Positions 1 through 8,304 of a DNA stretch of 64,000 nt are shown piece after piece (within the stretch, counting starts at the first letter, position 1; each line of letters starts with the position of its first letter). The stretch comes from Methylobacter sp. Its GTDB lineage: Bacteria; Pseudomonadota; Gammaproteobacteria; Methylococcales; Methylomonadaceae. The stretch spans positions 18,492-82,491 of the forward strand of contig JAUXXQ010000120.1 in the NCBI GenBank assembly GCA_030684815.1. The letters run 5' to 3'. Under the pieces are notes generated by a model that worked only from the letters and a program-made list of their open reading frames with translations, was not told the DNA's origin and searched no databases. A program made the translations under genes and the position numbers.

Positions 1-415
1 CGCCGCACACCACAACCACAAAAGCGGCGATTGTTCTGGCATGGCGCAAGAACAATCCAGAACGGCCCAAGGCAACGGCGGTTAAATAAACCATGCCGTG
101 GCCCGGCGGCACGTAGGCAGGCACGTTCTCGAAGCGGTAGGTGTAGCCGCCCATAAAAGGCGAGGCGAAATGCTCGCCGACGGTGGCAAACATCACCGCA
201 ATGATAACCTGCACCCTGATTTCGCGGTTTTCGCCAAGCAACAAGCCGATTAAAAATACCCAGCCGCACACACCCAAGGCATTTTGTTTTTCCAGGCTGG
301 CACTGGCATCGGTGGTTAAGCAGACGGCGACGCAAAAAAAAGTAAAGGCGGCGATAAAATAATCCCGTTTCCTATGGGCATAATCGACGTTAACGGGTGG
401 AAAATGGCGTAGCAC
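1..415 (-). CDS. Partial integral membrane protein, 3' end outside window
   Basis: An open minus-strand frame runs from a GTG at 415 off the left edge, so it is missing from the ORF track. The start follows an SD-like GAGG about 5 bases upstream. The visible ~138 residues hold at least three hydrophobic segments (FIAAFTFFCVAVCL, ALGVCGWVFLIGLLL, VQVIIAVMFATV) and a conserved-looking stretch GGYTYRFENVPAYVPPGHG between them. I do not recognise the family with certainty. It is probably an inner-membrane protein of unknown function, unrelated in any visible way to the YqaA-like gene behind it. Confidence 0.55.
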   Translation of the reverse strand, partial: MLRHFPPVNVDYAHRKRDYFIAAFTFFCVAVCLTTDASASLEKQNALGVCGWVFLIGLLLGENREIRVQVIIAVMFATVGEHFASPFMGGYTYRFENVPAYVPPGHGMVYLTAVALGRSGLFLRHARTIAAFVVVVCG

Positions 416-467
416 AATGACCTCGGTTTGAATCGATGAACTGTAAAAAATATGAAAACGGCAAGCC

Positions 468-893
468 TCACACAAACAGCCAAGCAATGACCGCGTATCG
501 GCCCAATTTACCCAGCAAGATAATGAGGCAGGCTTGAAAGAAGGGCAGTTTTAACCAGCCTCCGGCAAAACATAAGGCATCGCCAACCACCGGCAGCCAG
601 GTAAAAAAAAGTGTCCAGATGCCTTTTTCTCTGACCGTATTCAGGGCTTTTTGTTTATTTGCCGATAACAGCGTCGCTGCCGGAAATTTTTTCGCCGCCA
701 ATACACCCAAGCCCCATGTGGTCATCGCACCTAAGGTGTTGCCTATTGTAGCGACGACCACGATCAATACCGCCTGATAATGCCCTGTTGCCACCAGATA
801 AGCCACAACCGCTTCTGAGCCGCCCGGTGCTATGGTTGACGAGATAAAAGCACTGACAAACAGCCCGCCTATTTCAAACACGTAATCTTGCAC
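468..893 (-). CDS. yqaA: YqaA-like small membrane protein (VTT/DedA-type)
   Basis: Small integral membrane protein with the layout of the YqaA branch of the SNARE-associated/VTT (DedA-like) family. The N-terminal part has ISSTIAPGGSEAVVAYLV, matching the re-entrant 'PxxSE' segment of YqaA proteins, followed by VVVATIGNTLGAMTTWGLG and a C-terminal WLPVVGDALCFAGGWLKLPF. Family members are thought to act in lipid or ion handling at the inner membrane, but the substrate is unsettled. The track starts at a TTG at 905, which lies inside the T-tract of the upstream gene's terminator. A GTG at 893 preceded by GAGAG is the better start, giving about 141 residues. Confidence 0.75.
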   Translation of the reverse strand: MQDYVFEIGGLFVSAFISSTIAPGGSEAVVAYLVATGHYQAVLIVVVATIGNTLGAMTTWGLGVLAAKKFPAATLLSANKQKALNTVREKGIWTLFFTWLPVVGDALCFAGGWLKLPFFQACLIILLGKLGRYAVIAWLFV

Positions 894-904
894 TTTTTCT
901 CTCA

Positions 905-939
905 AAAAAAACCCTGCGCCCCACTCAAGAGCACAGGGT
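905..939 (-). terminator. Rho-independent terminator after the cupredoxin gene
   Basis: On the minus strand ACCCTG and CAGGGT form the stem around a GC-rich loop, followed directly by a run of T. It sits just past the stop of the cupredoxin gene and separates it from the YqaA-like gene. Confidence 0.7.
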
Positions 940-956
940 CTTTAGGGCGCCGGAAT

Positions 957-1877
957 TTAATTTCCAGGCAATGTTTTGTTTTTATGGGACATAGCCCATT
1001 TAATTAAGTTGGATAATAGCTTTGCTGCCAACTCGATTCCGGTACGAACCCACTCAAAAATAGTGGCGATTATTTCGGACACGCTCATGCCTTTAAACTT
1101 TTTAGCCAAGAAAGGCGCCAGCAGCAAACCTATTGCCAAACCGATCACGGTCACGCCTGAAATAATGGAATCTTCCTGCGGCTGTTCGGCGGCCGGTGCT
1201 TTTTTAGCGGCAGCAATAGCGGGGGCGGCTTCTGCAGCGGCGGCGGCTTCTGCGGCTGTCAAAGCGGTAGCAGCCATGACGGTTTTAAAGTCGCCTTTGT
1301 AGTCGTCGGGCACGACGTATGCGGTTACCCCCGGAATGCTAGGCAAGTCGCCATCGCCTTTGCCGACTTTTAACTGGGCTTTCATGCCTTTTTCCATGTG
1401 CTGGGCAATATCGCAATGCACCAGATAAGTTTTGTCGCCGGGCGGCAAAATCAAAGTCCCCGAGATTTTTGCAGGCCCCGTTATTTCCAAGTGAAACATA
1501 CCCTTGGGGTATAAATACTTGGGCAGGCCATGCATCATCCATTGGTGACGGATATGGTCGTCGTTGACAAAATTAACGGTCAGTTTGGTGCAGGGTTTAA
1601 AATTAAATTCCTGGGTATCAAACGCAAACATCCTGCCGGGAAATTTCTCTGCATGTTTATGTCCGGCATGCACGGTAATTTCCTTGGTCTCGGAAATGCT
1701 GTCGCAGCCACCCGGTAAGGTGCTGGTATTTTGCCCCATCACCATGCCGCCCGCCATGTCCATTAAATGGCCATCACCGTGATCCATGAGCATACCGTTA
1801 TGCTCTTGGTACTCCAGTGCCAGTACGGGCGCTGAAAAAAGCAAAACCAGTGCCCCAGCCGATAATAACTTCACCAT
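957..1877 (-). CDS. Membrane-anchored cupredoxin (plastocyanin/azurin-like)
   Basis: Exported blue-copper-type protein of 306 residues. Residues 1-20 form a signal peptide ending VLA. Residues 25-48 are rich in Met, His and Asp (MDHGDGHLMDMAGGM), as in copper-loading segments. Residues ~65-172 are a cupredoxin domain in which His111, Cys155, His160 and Met165 fit the type 1 copper ligand pattern C-x4-H-x4-M. An Ala-rich linker (200-235) leads to a transmembrane helix (SGVTVIGLAIGLLLAPFLA) and a basic amphipathic tail. It lies downstream of, and in the same direction as, another copper-type periplasmic gene, with a 152-base gap holding a hairpin. The probable role is periplasmic copper binding or electron transfer. 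The exact partner is unknown. Confidence 0.75.
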   Translation of the reverse strand: MVKLLSAGALVLLFSAPVLALEYQEHNGMLMDHGDGHLMDMAGGMVMGQNTSTLPGGCDSISETKEITVHAGHKHAEKFPGRMFAFDTQEFNFKPCTKLTVNFVNDDHIRHQWMMHGLPKYLYPKGMFHLEITGPAKISGTLILPPGDKTYLVHCDIAQHMEKGMKAQLKVGKGDGDLPSIPGVTAYVVPDDYKGDFKTVMAATALTAAEAAAAAEAAPAIAAAKKAPAAEQPQEDSIISGVTVIGLAIGLLLAPFLAKKFKGMSVSEIIATIFEWVRTGIELAAKLLSNLIKWAMSHKNKTLPGN

Positions 1878-1967
1878 TATTTATGTCTCCCATTGCTCAA
1901 TAAAACCACCCAAATTAGGCGCGCCTGCTGGGCAGGCCCACGCCTTTTCGTCTGCGTCCATACAGAC

Positions 1968-2018
1968 AATGCCATTACCGTCCTGCCCGGATTGCCGGTA
2001 AAGCGGGGTAATGGCATT
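1968..2018. repeat. Hairpin between the two copper-protein genes
   Basis: AATGCCATTACC at 1968 and GGTAATGGCATT ending at 2018 pair perfectly over 12 bases. A T-run follows neither arm closely, so it may be an attenuating or mRNA-stabilising stem between the two genes, or a REP-type palindrome. Confidence 0.5.
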
Positions 2019-2029
2019 AACGTTTAAAG

Positions 2030-2620
2030 TTAGCTTTTGATCTTCGCTATCACTTCATCCACTTTAGTTTTGAAACCCGCATGTGACAAATAAAGGACAT
2101 ACAAGCCGGCAAAAGCAAAGAAAGCATACAGCAACAGGTTATTTTTGCTGACTGCTTGACCGCCGCCTGCTTTAAAGCTCATGTGTGCATCCAAACGCTC
2201 ACCGACATCAGGCACCAGCGTAATATGGATCAAATATTGACCCGCTTCAGGTACGCCATTAGGTAATTTTAATTCAACAGTGCCTTTTTTATGTTTTGCC
2301 GCAGGCAGAAAAAATACACGGGTGCCTTCTGGTTCTTTAGTGACTTCAAATTCAACGGCCATATCACGGTATTTCATGTCTTGATAATCGAATACCAGCA
2401 GGGTCATTTCGTTAGCACGCGGAAGATTGGCACAAAAATCTTCCGCGGGGAAAGCGTTGGGTTGGTATGCGGTATAATGCAACCAATGGTTGGGTTCCAA
2501 CTCGAACTTACATTGGTCGGTGTCCGTACCTGCGGCTCCACCGTGCGCCCATAAGGATGCAGAAAATAACAACCCCAGAAGTACCAGGAAACCTTTTCTT
2601 AAAATATGTGTGCTGTTCAT
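2030..2620 (-). CDS. Periplasmic copper-type protein with C-terminal membrane anchor
   Basis: A 196-residue exported protein. The signal peptide ends at SLWA, so cleavage would leave His26 (HGGAAGTD) as the mature N-terminus, as in CopC, PmoB and other proteins using an N-terminal His for copper. The mature part is predicted beta-rich (MTLLVFDY, AVEFEVTKE, QYLIHITLVPD), carries two Cys (QCKFELEP, DFCANLP), and ends in a single transmembrane helix (NNLLLYAFFAFAGLYVLYLS) with a short basic cytoplasmic tail. This layout recalls AmoD/PmoD-type proteins of methane and ammonia oxidisers, but I cannot confirm membership. It probably shares a transcript with the cupredoxin downstream. Confidence 0.6.
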   Translation of the reverse strand: MNSTHILRKGFLVLLGLLFSASLWAHGGAAGTDTDQCKFELEPNHWLHYTAYQPNAFPAEDFCANLPRANEMTLLVFDYQDMKYRDMAVEFEVTKEPEGTRVFFLPAAKHKKGTVELKLPNGVPEAGQYLIHITLVPDVGERLDAHMSFKAGGGQAVSKNNLLLYAFFAFAGLYVLYLSHAGFKTKVDEVIAKIKS

Positions 2621-2804
2621 AATGCCTTCCAGTTTTGAAAAATTATTATAATGGTACCTGCTTAAATCACATCAAAAACCAAGTGATTTCAACCTAATTC
2701 TTAAATTAAAGCAGCGCACAACTCTAGCACATCGATTTAGGCTAATACAAGGAATTGATGGAAATCGCGCCTTAATAGCTATCATGATATAAATCACAGC
2801 TAAG

Positions 2805-2816
2805 CCCCCCCCCCCC
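2805..2816. repeat. Homopolymer tract of 12 C upstream of pgi
   Basis: An uninterrupted run of twelve C bases lies about 70 bases before the pgi start. Such tracts slip easily in replication and also cause sequencing error. Confidence 0.8.
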
Positions 2817-2887
2817 GCTGCACTATTGCTATCCGTCCCTGCTTTTCGTAGACTTAGGGCAATTTTATTCTAACGGAGTTTTACCGC

Positions 2888-4561
2888 ATGTCATCTTTGA
2901 CCACTTCTACGGCCTGGGCAGCTTTAAAAATACACCACGAAGAGACCAAAAATATTCTTCTGCGCGACAGCTTTAATAACGACGCCAACCGCCATGCAAA
3001 ATTCTCCGTTCTGTTTAACGGCATCCTTTTTGATTATTCCAAAAACAGAATCACCGACCAAACCCTGCCCTTGCTTATTGATCTTGCTAAACACGCCCGG
3101 TTAGACGAAAAAATTAAAGCCATGTTTTGCGGTGCAAAAATAAACAGCACCGAACACCGGTCTGTCCTTCATACCGCCTTACGTAACCGCAGCAACCAGC
3201 CGGTTTATGTTGATGGACAGGATGTGATGCCGCAAATCAACAGCGTGCTGGCGCAAATGCGGACATTCAGCACCTGTGTACGCTCAGGCGAATGGAAAGG
3301 CTATACCGGCAAAGCCATTACCGACATTGTCAACATTGGCATAGGCGGTTCCGATTTGGGCCCGAAAATGGTATCGACAGCGCTAACGCCTTATGCGTCC
3401 GAGTCATTAAAAGTGCATTTTGTCTCCAATGTCGACCAGGCTGACCTTGTGGAAACACTAAAGCATTTATCGCCGGAAACCACGCTGTTTTTGATCGCCT
3501 CGAAAACCTTTACCACCCAAGAAACCATGACCAATGCAAAATCGGCCAGAAGCTGGTTTCTTGACAGCGCGCAAGACCCGCAGGCCATTGCCAAGCATTT
3601 TGTAGCCATTTCCACCAACACCAAGAATGTGGCCGATTTCGGCATCGATACCAATAATATGTTTGAATTCAGGCATTGGGTCGGTGGGCGCTATTCGCTC
3701 TGGTCGGCCATAGGCCTGTCCATCGCGTTGTATGTCGGCATGGATAATTTCGAGGAACTTTTATTAGGCGCTTACGAGGTCGACGAGCATTTTCGTTCCG
3801 CGCCTTTTGAACAAAACATCCCTGTTATCATGGGTTTGTTGGGCATTTGGTACAACAATTTCTACAATGCCGAATCCCATGCGCTGTTGCCTTACGACCA
3901 ATCGATGCTTTATTTCGCCGATTACTTCCAACAAGGCGACATGGAAAGCAATGGCAAATGCATAGACCTTAACGGCGATCATGTCGACTACAGCACCGGG
4001 CAGATCATTTGGGGGCAACCCGGCACCAATGGCCAACATGCGTTTTTTCAATTGATCCATCAAGGCACTAAGCTGATACCCTGCGACTTTCTGGCTGCCG
4101 CCAACAGCCACTATACCCGGCCCGACCATCATGACATTTTAATTTCTAACTTCCTCGCCCAACCCGAAGCCTTGATGAAAGGCAAAACCGCTGAAGAAGT
4201 CAAACAGGAATTGTCTGCGGAAGACCAAGCCGACACTGTCCTGGTCGCCTCCAAAATATTTGACGGCAACAAGCCGTCCAATTCGTTTTTGTTCAGCAAA
4301 CTGACGCCGAAAACCTTAGGTTCGCTGATCGCTTTTTACGAACATAAAATTTATGTCCAAGGTGTCATCTGGAACATCAACTCATTCGACCAAATGGGCG
4401 TAGAATTAGGCAAAACTTTAGCCAAAGTCATTTTGCCGGAATTACAAAACGACAGCATCATCGACAGCCATGACAGTTCAACCAATGCCCTCATCAACGC
4501 TTACAAACAATTGCGCCAGGCAAAAGACAGCCTATGCGGACAACAGGCAGACGCCTCGTAA
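2888..4561 (+). CDS. pgi: Glucose-6-phosphate isomerase
   Basis: Interconverts glucose 6-phosphate and fructose 6-phosphate in the cytoplasm. In one-carbon users it links ribulose monophosphate-derived hexose to the Entner-Doudoroff and glycolytic routes. The length of 557 residues is normal for the bacterial long form. Both family signatures are present: [17 protein letters not shown] near residue 262, and [27 protein letters not shown] near residue 480. The phosphate-binding [12 protein letters not shown] and [13 protein letters not shown] are also visible. The ATG at 2888 follows an AACGGAG ribosome site. The next gene, mltF, begins just after the stop. Confidence 0.96.
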   Translation: MSSLTTSTAWAALKIHHEETKNILLRDSFNNDANRHAKFSVLFNGILFDYSKNRITDQTLPLLIDLAKHARLDEKIKAMFCGAKINSTEHRSVLHTALRNRSNQPVYVDGQDVMPQINSVLAQMRTFSTCVRSGEWKGYTGKAITDIVNIGIGGSDLGPKMVSTALTPYASESLKVHFVSNVDQADLVETLKHLSPETTLFLIASKTFTTQETMTNAKSARSWFLDSAQDPQAIAKHFVAISTNTKNVADFGIDTNNMFEFRHWVGGRYSLWSAIGLSIALYVGMDNFEELLLGAYEVDEHFRSAPFEQNIPVIMGLLGIWYNNFYNAESHALLPYDQSMLYFADYFQQGDMESNGKCIDLNGDHVDYSTGQIIWGQPGTNGQHAFFQLIHQGTKLIPCDFLAAANSHYTRPDHHDILISNFLAQPEALMKGKTAEEVKQELSAEDQADTVLVASKIFDGNKPSNSFLFSKLTPKTLGSLIAFYEHKIYVQGVIWNINSFDQMGVELGKTLAKVILPELQNDSIIDSHDSSTNALINAYKQLRQAKDSLCGQQADAS

Positions 4562-4575
4562 CCGCCAGAGCTCCG

Positions 4576-6024
4576 ATGCCCCAGCCAATTTTGATCCGTC
4601 GTTTCGGGCGGATCATGGGTGTTATTATGATTGCCGCGCTAATACCCGGCACCAGCCGATTCAGCAAGCTGGAGCAGATCAAACAGGCCGGCACCTTGCA
4701 CGTGCTGACCCGAAACGACCCGACCGCCTATTATGAAAGCCCGACAGGTTACACCGGCCTTGAATACGACCTGGTTACACTTTTTGCCAAACAGCTGGGC
4801 GTTAAGGCCACATTTGAAATCCCAGGCACTTCTAACGGCATTTTAAAGCGCATTGCGAAAGGTCGGGGCGATATTGCCGCCGCCAGCCTGACCATCACCG
4901 AGCAGCGCAACAAAAAAATGCGCTTTGCCCCGGCCTACCATGAAATAACCGAACAACTGATCTATCGGTCAGGCAGCCGCCGTCCCAACGATGTCGCCAG
5001 CCTGACCCAAGGCATTATCGAAGTGGCCAAAGGCACCAGCCATATCGATAGTTTGGCCTTTTTAAAAGAAGACACGCCCGAGTTGAGCTGGAATGTGAAT
5101 GACGAACTCGACACCAATGGCTTGCTGTATCTGGTGAACGAAGGGCTGATCGATTACACCGTGGCCGATTCCAACCAAGCCCTGTTAATCCGCCGCTTTT
5201 ACCCTAAACTCAACGTTGCCTTCGACATATCCGAACCCCGGCAATTGGCCTGGGCATTAAGCCTATCGGACGACAACAGTTTATACGACGAAGTCGTGCG
5301 TTTTTTTAAGCGCATCAAGCAGGACAAAACGCTCGACCAACTGCTTGAAAAATATTATGGCCACGCCAACAGCCTGAGCTATATCGGCAACTGCAAGTTC
5401 CGCCAGCAGAAAAAAACCAGGCTGCCGCTGTACCAGGGCTATTTCCACCTGGCCGCTGCACAATACGATATAGACTGGCGTTTATTGGCGGCCATCGGCT
5501 ATCAGGAATCGCGCTGGCTAAATACCGCCGTTTCCCCGACCGGGGTCAAAGGCATCATGATGTTGACCAGTGATACCGCCGCCGAACTTGGCATTGACAA
5601 TCGTGTCGACCCGGCCCAAAGCATTGATGGCGGCGCGCGTTATTTCCAACAAAGGCATCAGATCATCTCAGCGCAAATTCCGGAGCCAGACCGTACCTGG
5701 TTTGCCTTAGCCTCATACAATGTCGGCCTGGGTCATCTTGAAGATGCAAGGACGCTAACAAAAAAACAAGGCGGCAACCCCGACAAATGGATGGATGTGA
5801 AACAGCGATTGCCGTTACTCGCCGAGGAAAAATGGCACCAACACACCAAATACGGTTATGCGCGTGGACACGAACCGGTTACCTTTGTGGAAAACATCCG
5901 CAGTTATTATGATTTACTGGTCTGGCTAACCGAAGAAAACCAAATAAAGAAAAATGCCATGGATGCCAACTCCCCCCCAGATCCTGGGCACAATGCGATA
6001 ACCATCGTCCCATCAGCGCTGTAA
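4576..6024 (+). CDS. mltF: Membrane-bound lytic murein transglycosylase F
   Basis: Cleaves the MurNAc-GlcNAc bond of peptidoglycan non-hydrolytically at the cell envelope. Domain 1 (roughly residues 35-260) is a solute-binding-protein fold beginning GTLHVLTRNDPTAYY. Domain 2 (from about 290) is an SLT lysozyme-like domain with the catalytic Glu in AAIGYQESRWLNTAVSPTGVKGIMML and the later ASYNVGLGHLEDAR. An N-terminal hydrophobic segment (MGVIMIAALIPG) acts as signal or anchor. The track start at 4534 would overlap pgi. The ATG at 4576, preceded by AGAG and 14 bases past the pgi stop, is more likely, and the ATG at 4615 is also possible. Pairing with pgi appears to be transcriptional only. Confidence 0.9.
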   Translation: MPQPILIRRFGRIMGVIMIAALIPGTSRFSKLEQIKQAGTLHVLTRNDPTAYYESPTGYTGLEYDLVTLFAKQLGVKATFEIPGTSNGILKRIAKGRGDIAAASLTITEQRNKKMRFAPAYHEITEQLIYRSGSRRPNDVASLTQGIIEVAKGTSHIDSLAFLKEDTPELSWNVNDELDTNGLLYLVNEGLIDYTVADSNQALLIRRFYPKLNVAFDISEPRQLAWALSLSDDNSLYDEVVRFFKRIKQDKTLDQLLEKYYGHANSLSYIGNCKFRQQKKTRLPLYQGYFHLAAAQYDIDWRLLAAIGYQESRWLNTAVSPTGVKGIMMLTSDTAAELGIDNRVDPAQSIDGGARYFQQRHQIISAQIPEPDRTWFALASYNVGLGHLEDARTLTKKQGGNPDKWMDVKQRLPLLAEEKWHQHTKYGYARGHEPVTFVENIRSYYDLLVWLTEENQIKKNAMDANSPPDPGHNAITIVPSAL

Positions 6025-6039
6025 CCCTGAAATGTTACA

Positions 6040-6090
6040 TTGTCATAAAACTGTCATAAAGCTGTCATTTTACTGTCATATTGCTGTCAT
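6040..6090 (+). promoter_or_regulatory. Array of five Pho-box half sites upstream of the porin
   Basis: TTGTCAT at 6040 is followed by four exact CTGTCAT copies at 6051, 6062, 6073 and 6084. The spacing is exactly 11 bases each, with A/T-rich 4-base spacers. This matches the tandem 7+4 arrangement of PhoB binding sites (CTGTCATA-AA-style). It lies 42 bases before the porin start, in the position of an activated promoter. Confidence 0.85.
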
Positions 6091-6131
6091 ATTCTTGCGC
6101 CATCTTTTTGATTATAAGGCAAAAGCAAAAT

Positions 6132-7613
6132 ATGAAAATTTCTCGCCCCACATTGGCAATTGCGGCTGCATTAGCTGCGGGAACAGTTCCCGATGCCTTT
6201 GCGATGGATCTTTATGTCGATACGGAAACTAAGCAAATTTATGCGGAACCCGGCCCGCACAGGCAGCTGCTGGGCTCATTTGAAAAAGTTCAGGATTCTG
6301 CGGAAACGGCGAGAAAAGAAATTGCCGAAATCAAGGATGATTTAGAGCTCAAAGAAGTTGAAATCAAAGCCCTGGAAGAGCACATTGCCTATAACAGGGA
6401 GCTGAATGCCAGGAACGATGAAAAATGGTTCAATAAAATGAACCTGCGCGGTTATACCCAGCTTCGTTTCAATCAGCCATTTTCAGGCGACAGCGGCGCC
6501 GGCAACCCGGAACTGAGATCGGTCGGCGACAGCAGCATCAAAAATAACTCAGGCTTTTCATTCCGCCGGGTTCGCTTAGTATTTTCCGGCGACATCAGCG
6601 ATTATTTATATTTGTATATACAGCCCGATTTTGCCTCTAATGTCGGCGATAACCAACAAAACTTTGCCCAACTGCGCGACGCTTATGGCGACATCGCTTT
6701 CGACAAAAAACATGAATATCGCATCCGTGCCGGTCAATCCAAAGTGCCGTTTGGCTGGGAAAACTTACAGTCCTCGCAAAATCGCTTAACGCTGGATCGT
6801 AACGACGCCCTTAACAGTGCCGTGCCCAGCGAGCGCGACTTGGGCTTATTCGCCTATTGGACGCCAGAGCACGTACAAAAACTTTGGAAAGAATTAAGCA
6901 AGAAAGGCTTAAAAACCTCGGGGGACTACGGTATCGCCGGTATCGGTGTTTATAACGGCCAGGGCCTTAACCGCGCCGAACAAAACGACGACTTGTATGC
7001 CGTCGCACACACCACTTATCCTGTTGAGCTGGATTTTTTAGGCCAAGCATTTAGCGGGCAGGTGCTGGAAGTCGGCGCGGATGCCATAAGCGGCCAGTTT
7101 AGCCCGACCACCGCCGACATGACCGTGTTTGGCAGCGGCCAAAAAATATTAAAGGCGGATCTTGATAAAACCATGGGCGGCAACAAAACCGTCCGCGAAG
7201 ACCGGGTAGCCGTACACGCCATTCTTTTCCCGCAACCGTTTGGCTTACAGGCGGAATGGAATTGGGGCAAAGGCGCCACCTTAAACCCTGCCGGAAATGA
7301 CGGCAAAGGCTCTATCGACAGCGAAGACTTAAGGGGGGGTTATGTGATGGCCAATTATAAGATTGATAACGTCTTTCGTACTGATGGCGTGCTGATCCCT
7401 TATGCCAAATGGCAAACCTATCGCGGCGCCTGGAAAAATGCCAACAACTCGCCACGCACATCGGTTGATGAACTCGAAATCGGTGTAGAGTACCAAATCA
7501 TGAAAGCGCTGGAATTAACACTAGCCTACGCAACCATGGACAGGACCAACACCGGCAATTTAGGACAAGCATCGGGCGATCTTGGCCGCGCTCAGTTACA
7601 GTGGAATTATTAG
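6132..7613 (+). CDS. Phosphate-selective porin (OprP/OprO-like)
   Basis: Outer membrane beta-barrel porin, probably for phosphate or polyphosphate. The ATG at 6132 gives a clean signal peptide (MKISRPTLAIAAALAAGTVPDAFA); the track start at 6081 would run through the Pho boxes. A predicted coiled coil (residues ~55-100, KVQDSAETARKEIAEIKDDLELKEVEIKALEE) precedes a barrel that starts MNLRGYTQLRFNQPF and contains the family-typical FRRVRLVFSGDISDYLYLYIQPDFA, RIRAGQSKVPFGWENLQSSQNRLTLDR and a final strand ending LQWNY. The five Pho boxes directly upstream support phosphate-starvation control. About 493 residues, normal for the family. Confidence 0.88.
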   Translation: MKISRPTLAIAAALAAGTVPDAFAMDLYVDTETKQIYAEPGPHRQLLGSFEKVQDSAETARKEIAEIKDDLELKEVEIKALEEHIAYNRELNARNDEKWFNKMNLRGYTQLRFNQPFSGDSGAGNPELRSVGDSSIKNNSGFSFRRVRLVFSGDISDYLYLYIQPDFASNVGDNQQNFAQLRDAYGDIAFDKKHEYRIRAGQSKVPFGWENLQSSQNRLTLDRNDALNSAVPSERDLGLFAYWTPEHVQKLWKELSKKGLKTSGDYGIAGIGVYNGQGLNRAEQNDDLYAVAHTTYPVELDFLGQAFSGQVLEVGADAISGQFSPTTADMTVFGSGQKILKADLDKTMGGNKTVREDRVAVHAILFPQPFGLQAEWNWGKGATLNPAGNDGKGSIDSEDLRGGYVMANYKIDNVFRTDGVLIPYAKWQTYRGAWKNANNSPRTSVDELEIGVEYQIMKALELTLAYATMDRTNTGNLGQASGDLGRAQLQWNY

Positions 7614-7750
7614 GCGGTTTTTTGCCTTCCTCCCTACCCTTAATCCGCTTGAAATTGAAGCTGACCCGGTGCCGTTTAAACAGGCATCGGGCGCAGCTTA
7701 GGTTTATGCCACAGGCGATGTCCTGAAAAAGATATACCGTAACTACTCAG

Positions 7751-7870
7751 CGAAAAAAAATAGAACTAACTGTCCACGCTTAGCACGAAAAAACACGAAA
7801 ATTTCGTGGCTTTCGTGCTAAGCGTGGACTCTATTTTTTACGGGATGTTATTTTCCCGGAAATTGCCTAA
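7751..7870. repeat. Family A repeat (MITE-like), hairpin copy
   Basis: GTCCACGCTTAGCACGAAA (7772) and its exact complement ending at 7829 enclose the core AACACGAAAATTTCGTG. The right end reads GGAAATTGCCTAA, like the GGAAATCACCTAA ends of the other copies. The left end is unclear. Confidence 0.65.
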
Positions 7871-7920
7871 TCTTTTTACCTGTTACCAATGTTTCAATGA
7901 CAAGTTACGGATTGAACAGA

Positions 7921-8019
7921 TAAGTAGTCATTCAAAAGTTTCTTAACAAACAAGTTGGGAGTAAAACAGCTTTAGCTGTTTTACCGCCAATAGCTAAAGC
8001 TATTGGACTCCAATGTAAA
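7921..8019 (+). repeat. 99-bp double-palindrome repeat, copy 1
   Basis: Contains AAACAGCTTTAGCTGTTT followed by CCAATAGCTAAAGCTATTGG. The whole 99 bases from TAAGTAGTC to AATGTAAA recur, apparently identical, on the other strand at 63890-63988. Confidence 0.85.
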
Positions 8020-8185
8020 AAAGCACAACATATTTTAAAAAATCCGTGTAAACCAGTCTGGTCTTTGTCATCCGTCGGCTAGGAGGCAGGACACCAAAAC
8101 TAGGCACTTTAGGCGATGCAAGAGCAACTGCCGAGCTCCATTTCTTTTTTCGCCGCTGTCTCCAGCATTCTATTTCTATGCGAAT

Positions 8186-8204
8186 AAGATTGATTATCAT
8201 TTAG
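8186..8204 (+). promoter_or_regulatory. Possible Fur box upstream of the TonB receptor
   Basis: AAGATTGATTATCATTTAG matches the 19-base Fur consensus at about 12 positions, chiefly in the central GAT-AT-CATT. It lies about 100 bases before a ferric-siderophore-type receptor, where Fur control would be expected. The match is weak. Confidence 0.35.
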
Positions 8205-8304
8205 ACTTGCTATACCATATTCCCCTACTCACTTAATTGTCATTTGAGTTTAGACTTAACTTATTGATAACGCTCACCGAGCCAAATTTAAAAGGGAAAA
8301 TGGT

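Larger units (their letters stand above)
7614..8304. other. Gene-free stretch rich in repeats
   Basis: No coding frame is supported here. It holds a family A repeat (core hairpin 7772-7829, right end GGAAATTGCCTAA near 7870), a 99-bp double-palindrome repeat (7921-8019), a fragment of the ATCCGTGTAAA repeat (about 8025-8085), and the promoter region of the TonB receptor. Confidence 0.7.

Noticed and set aside
6040-6090. CRISPR array (regular short repeats)
   Set aside because: Units are only 7 bases with 4-base spacers, matching Pho boxes and not CRISPR repeats.
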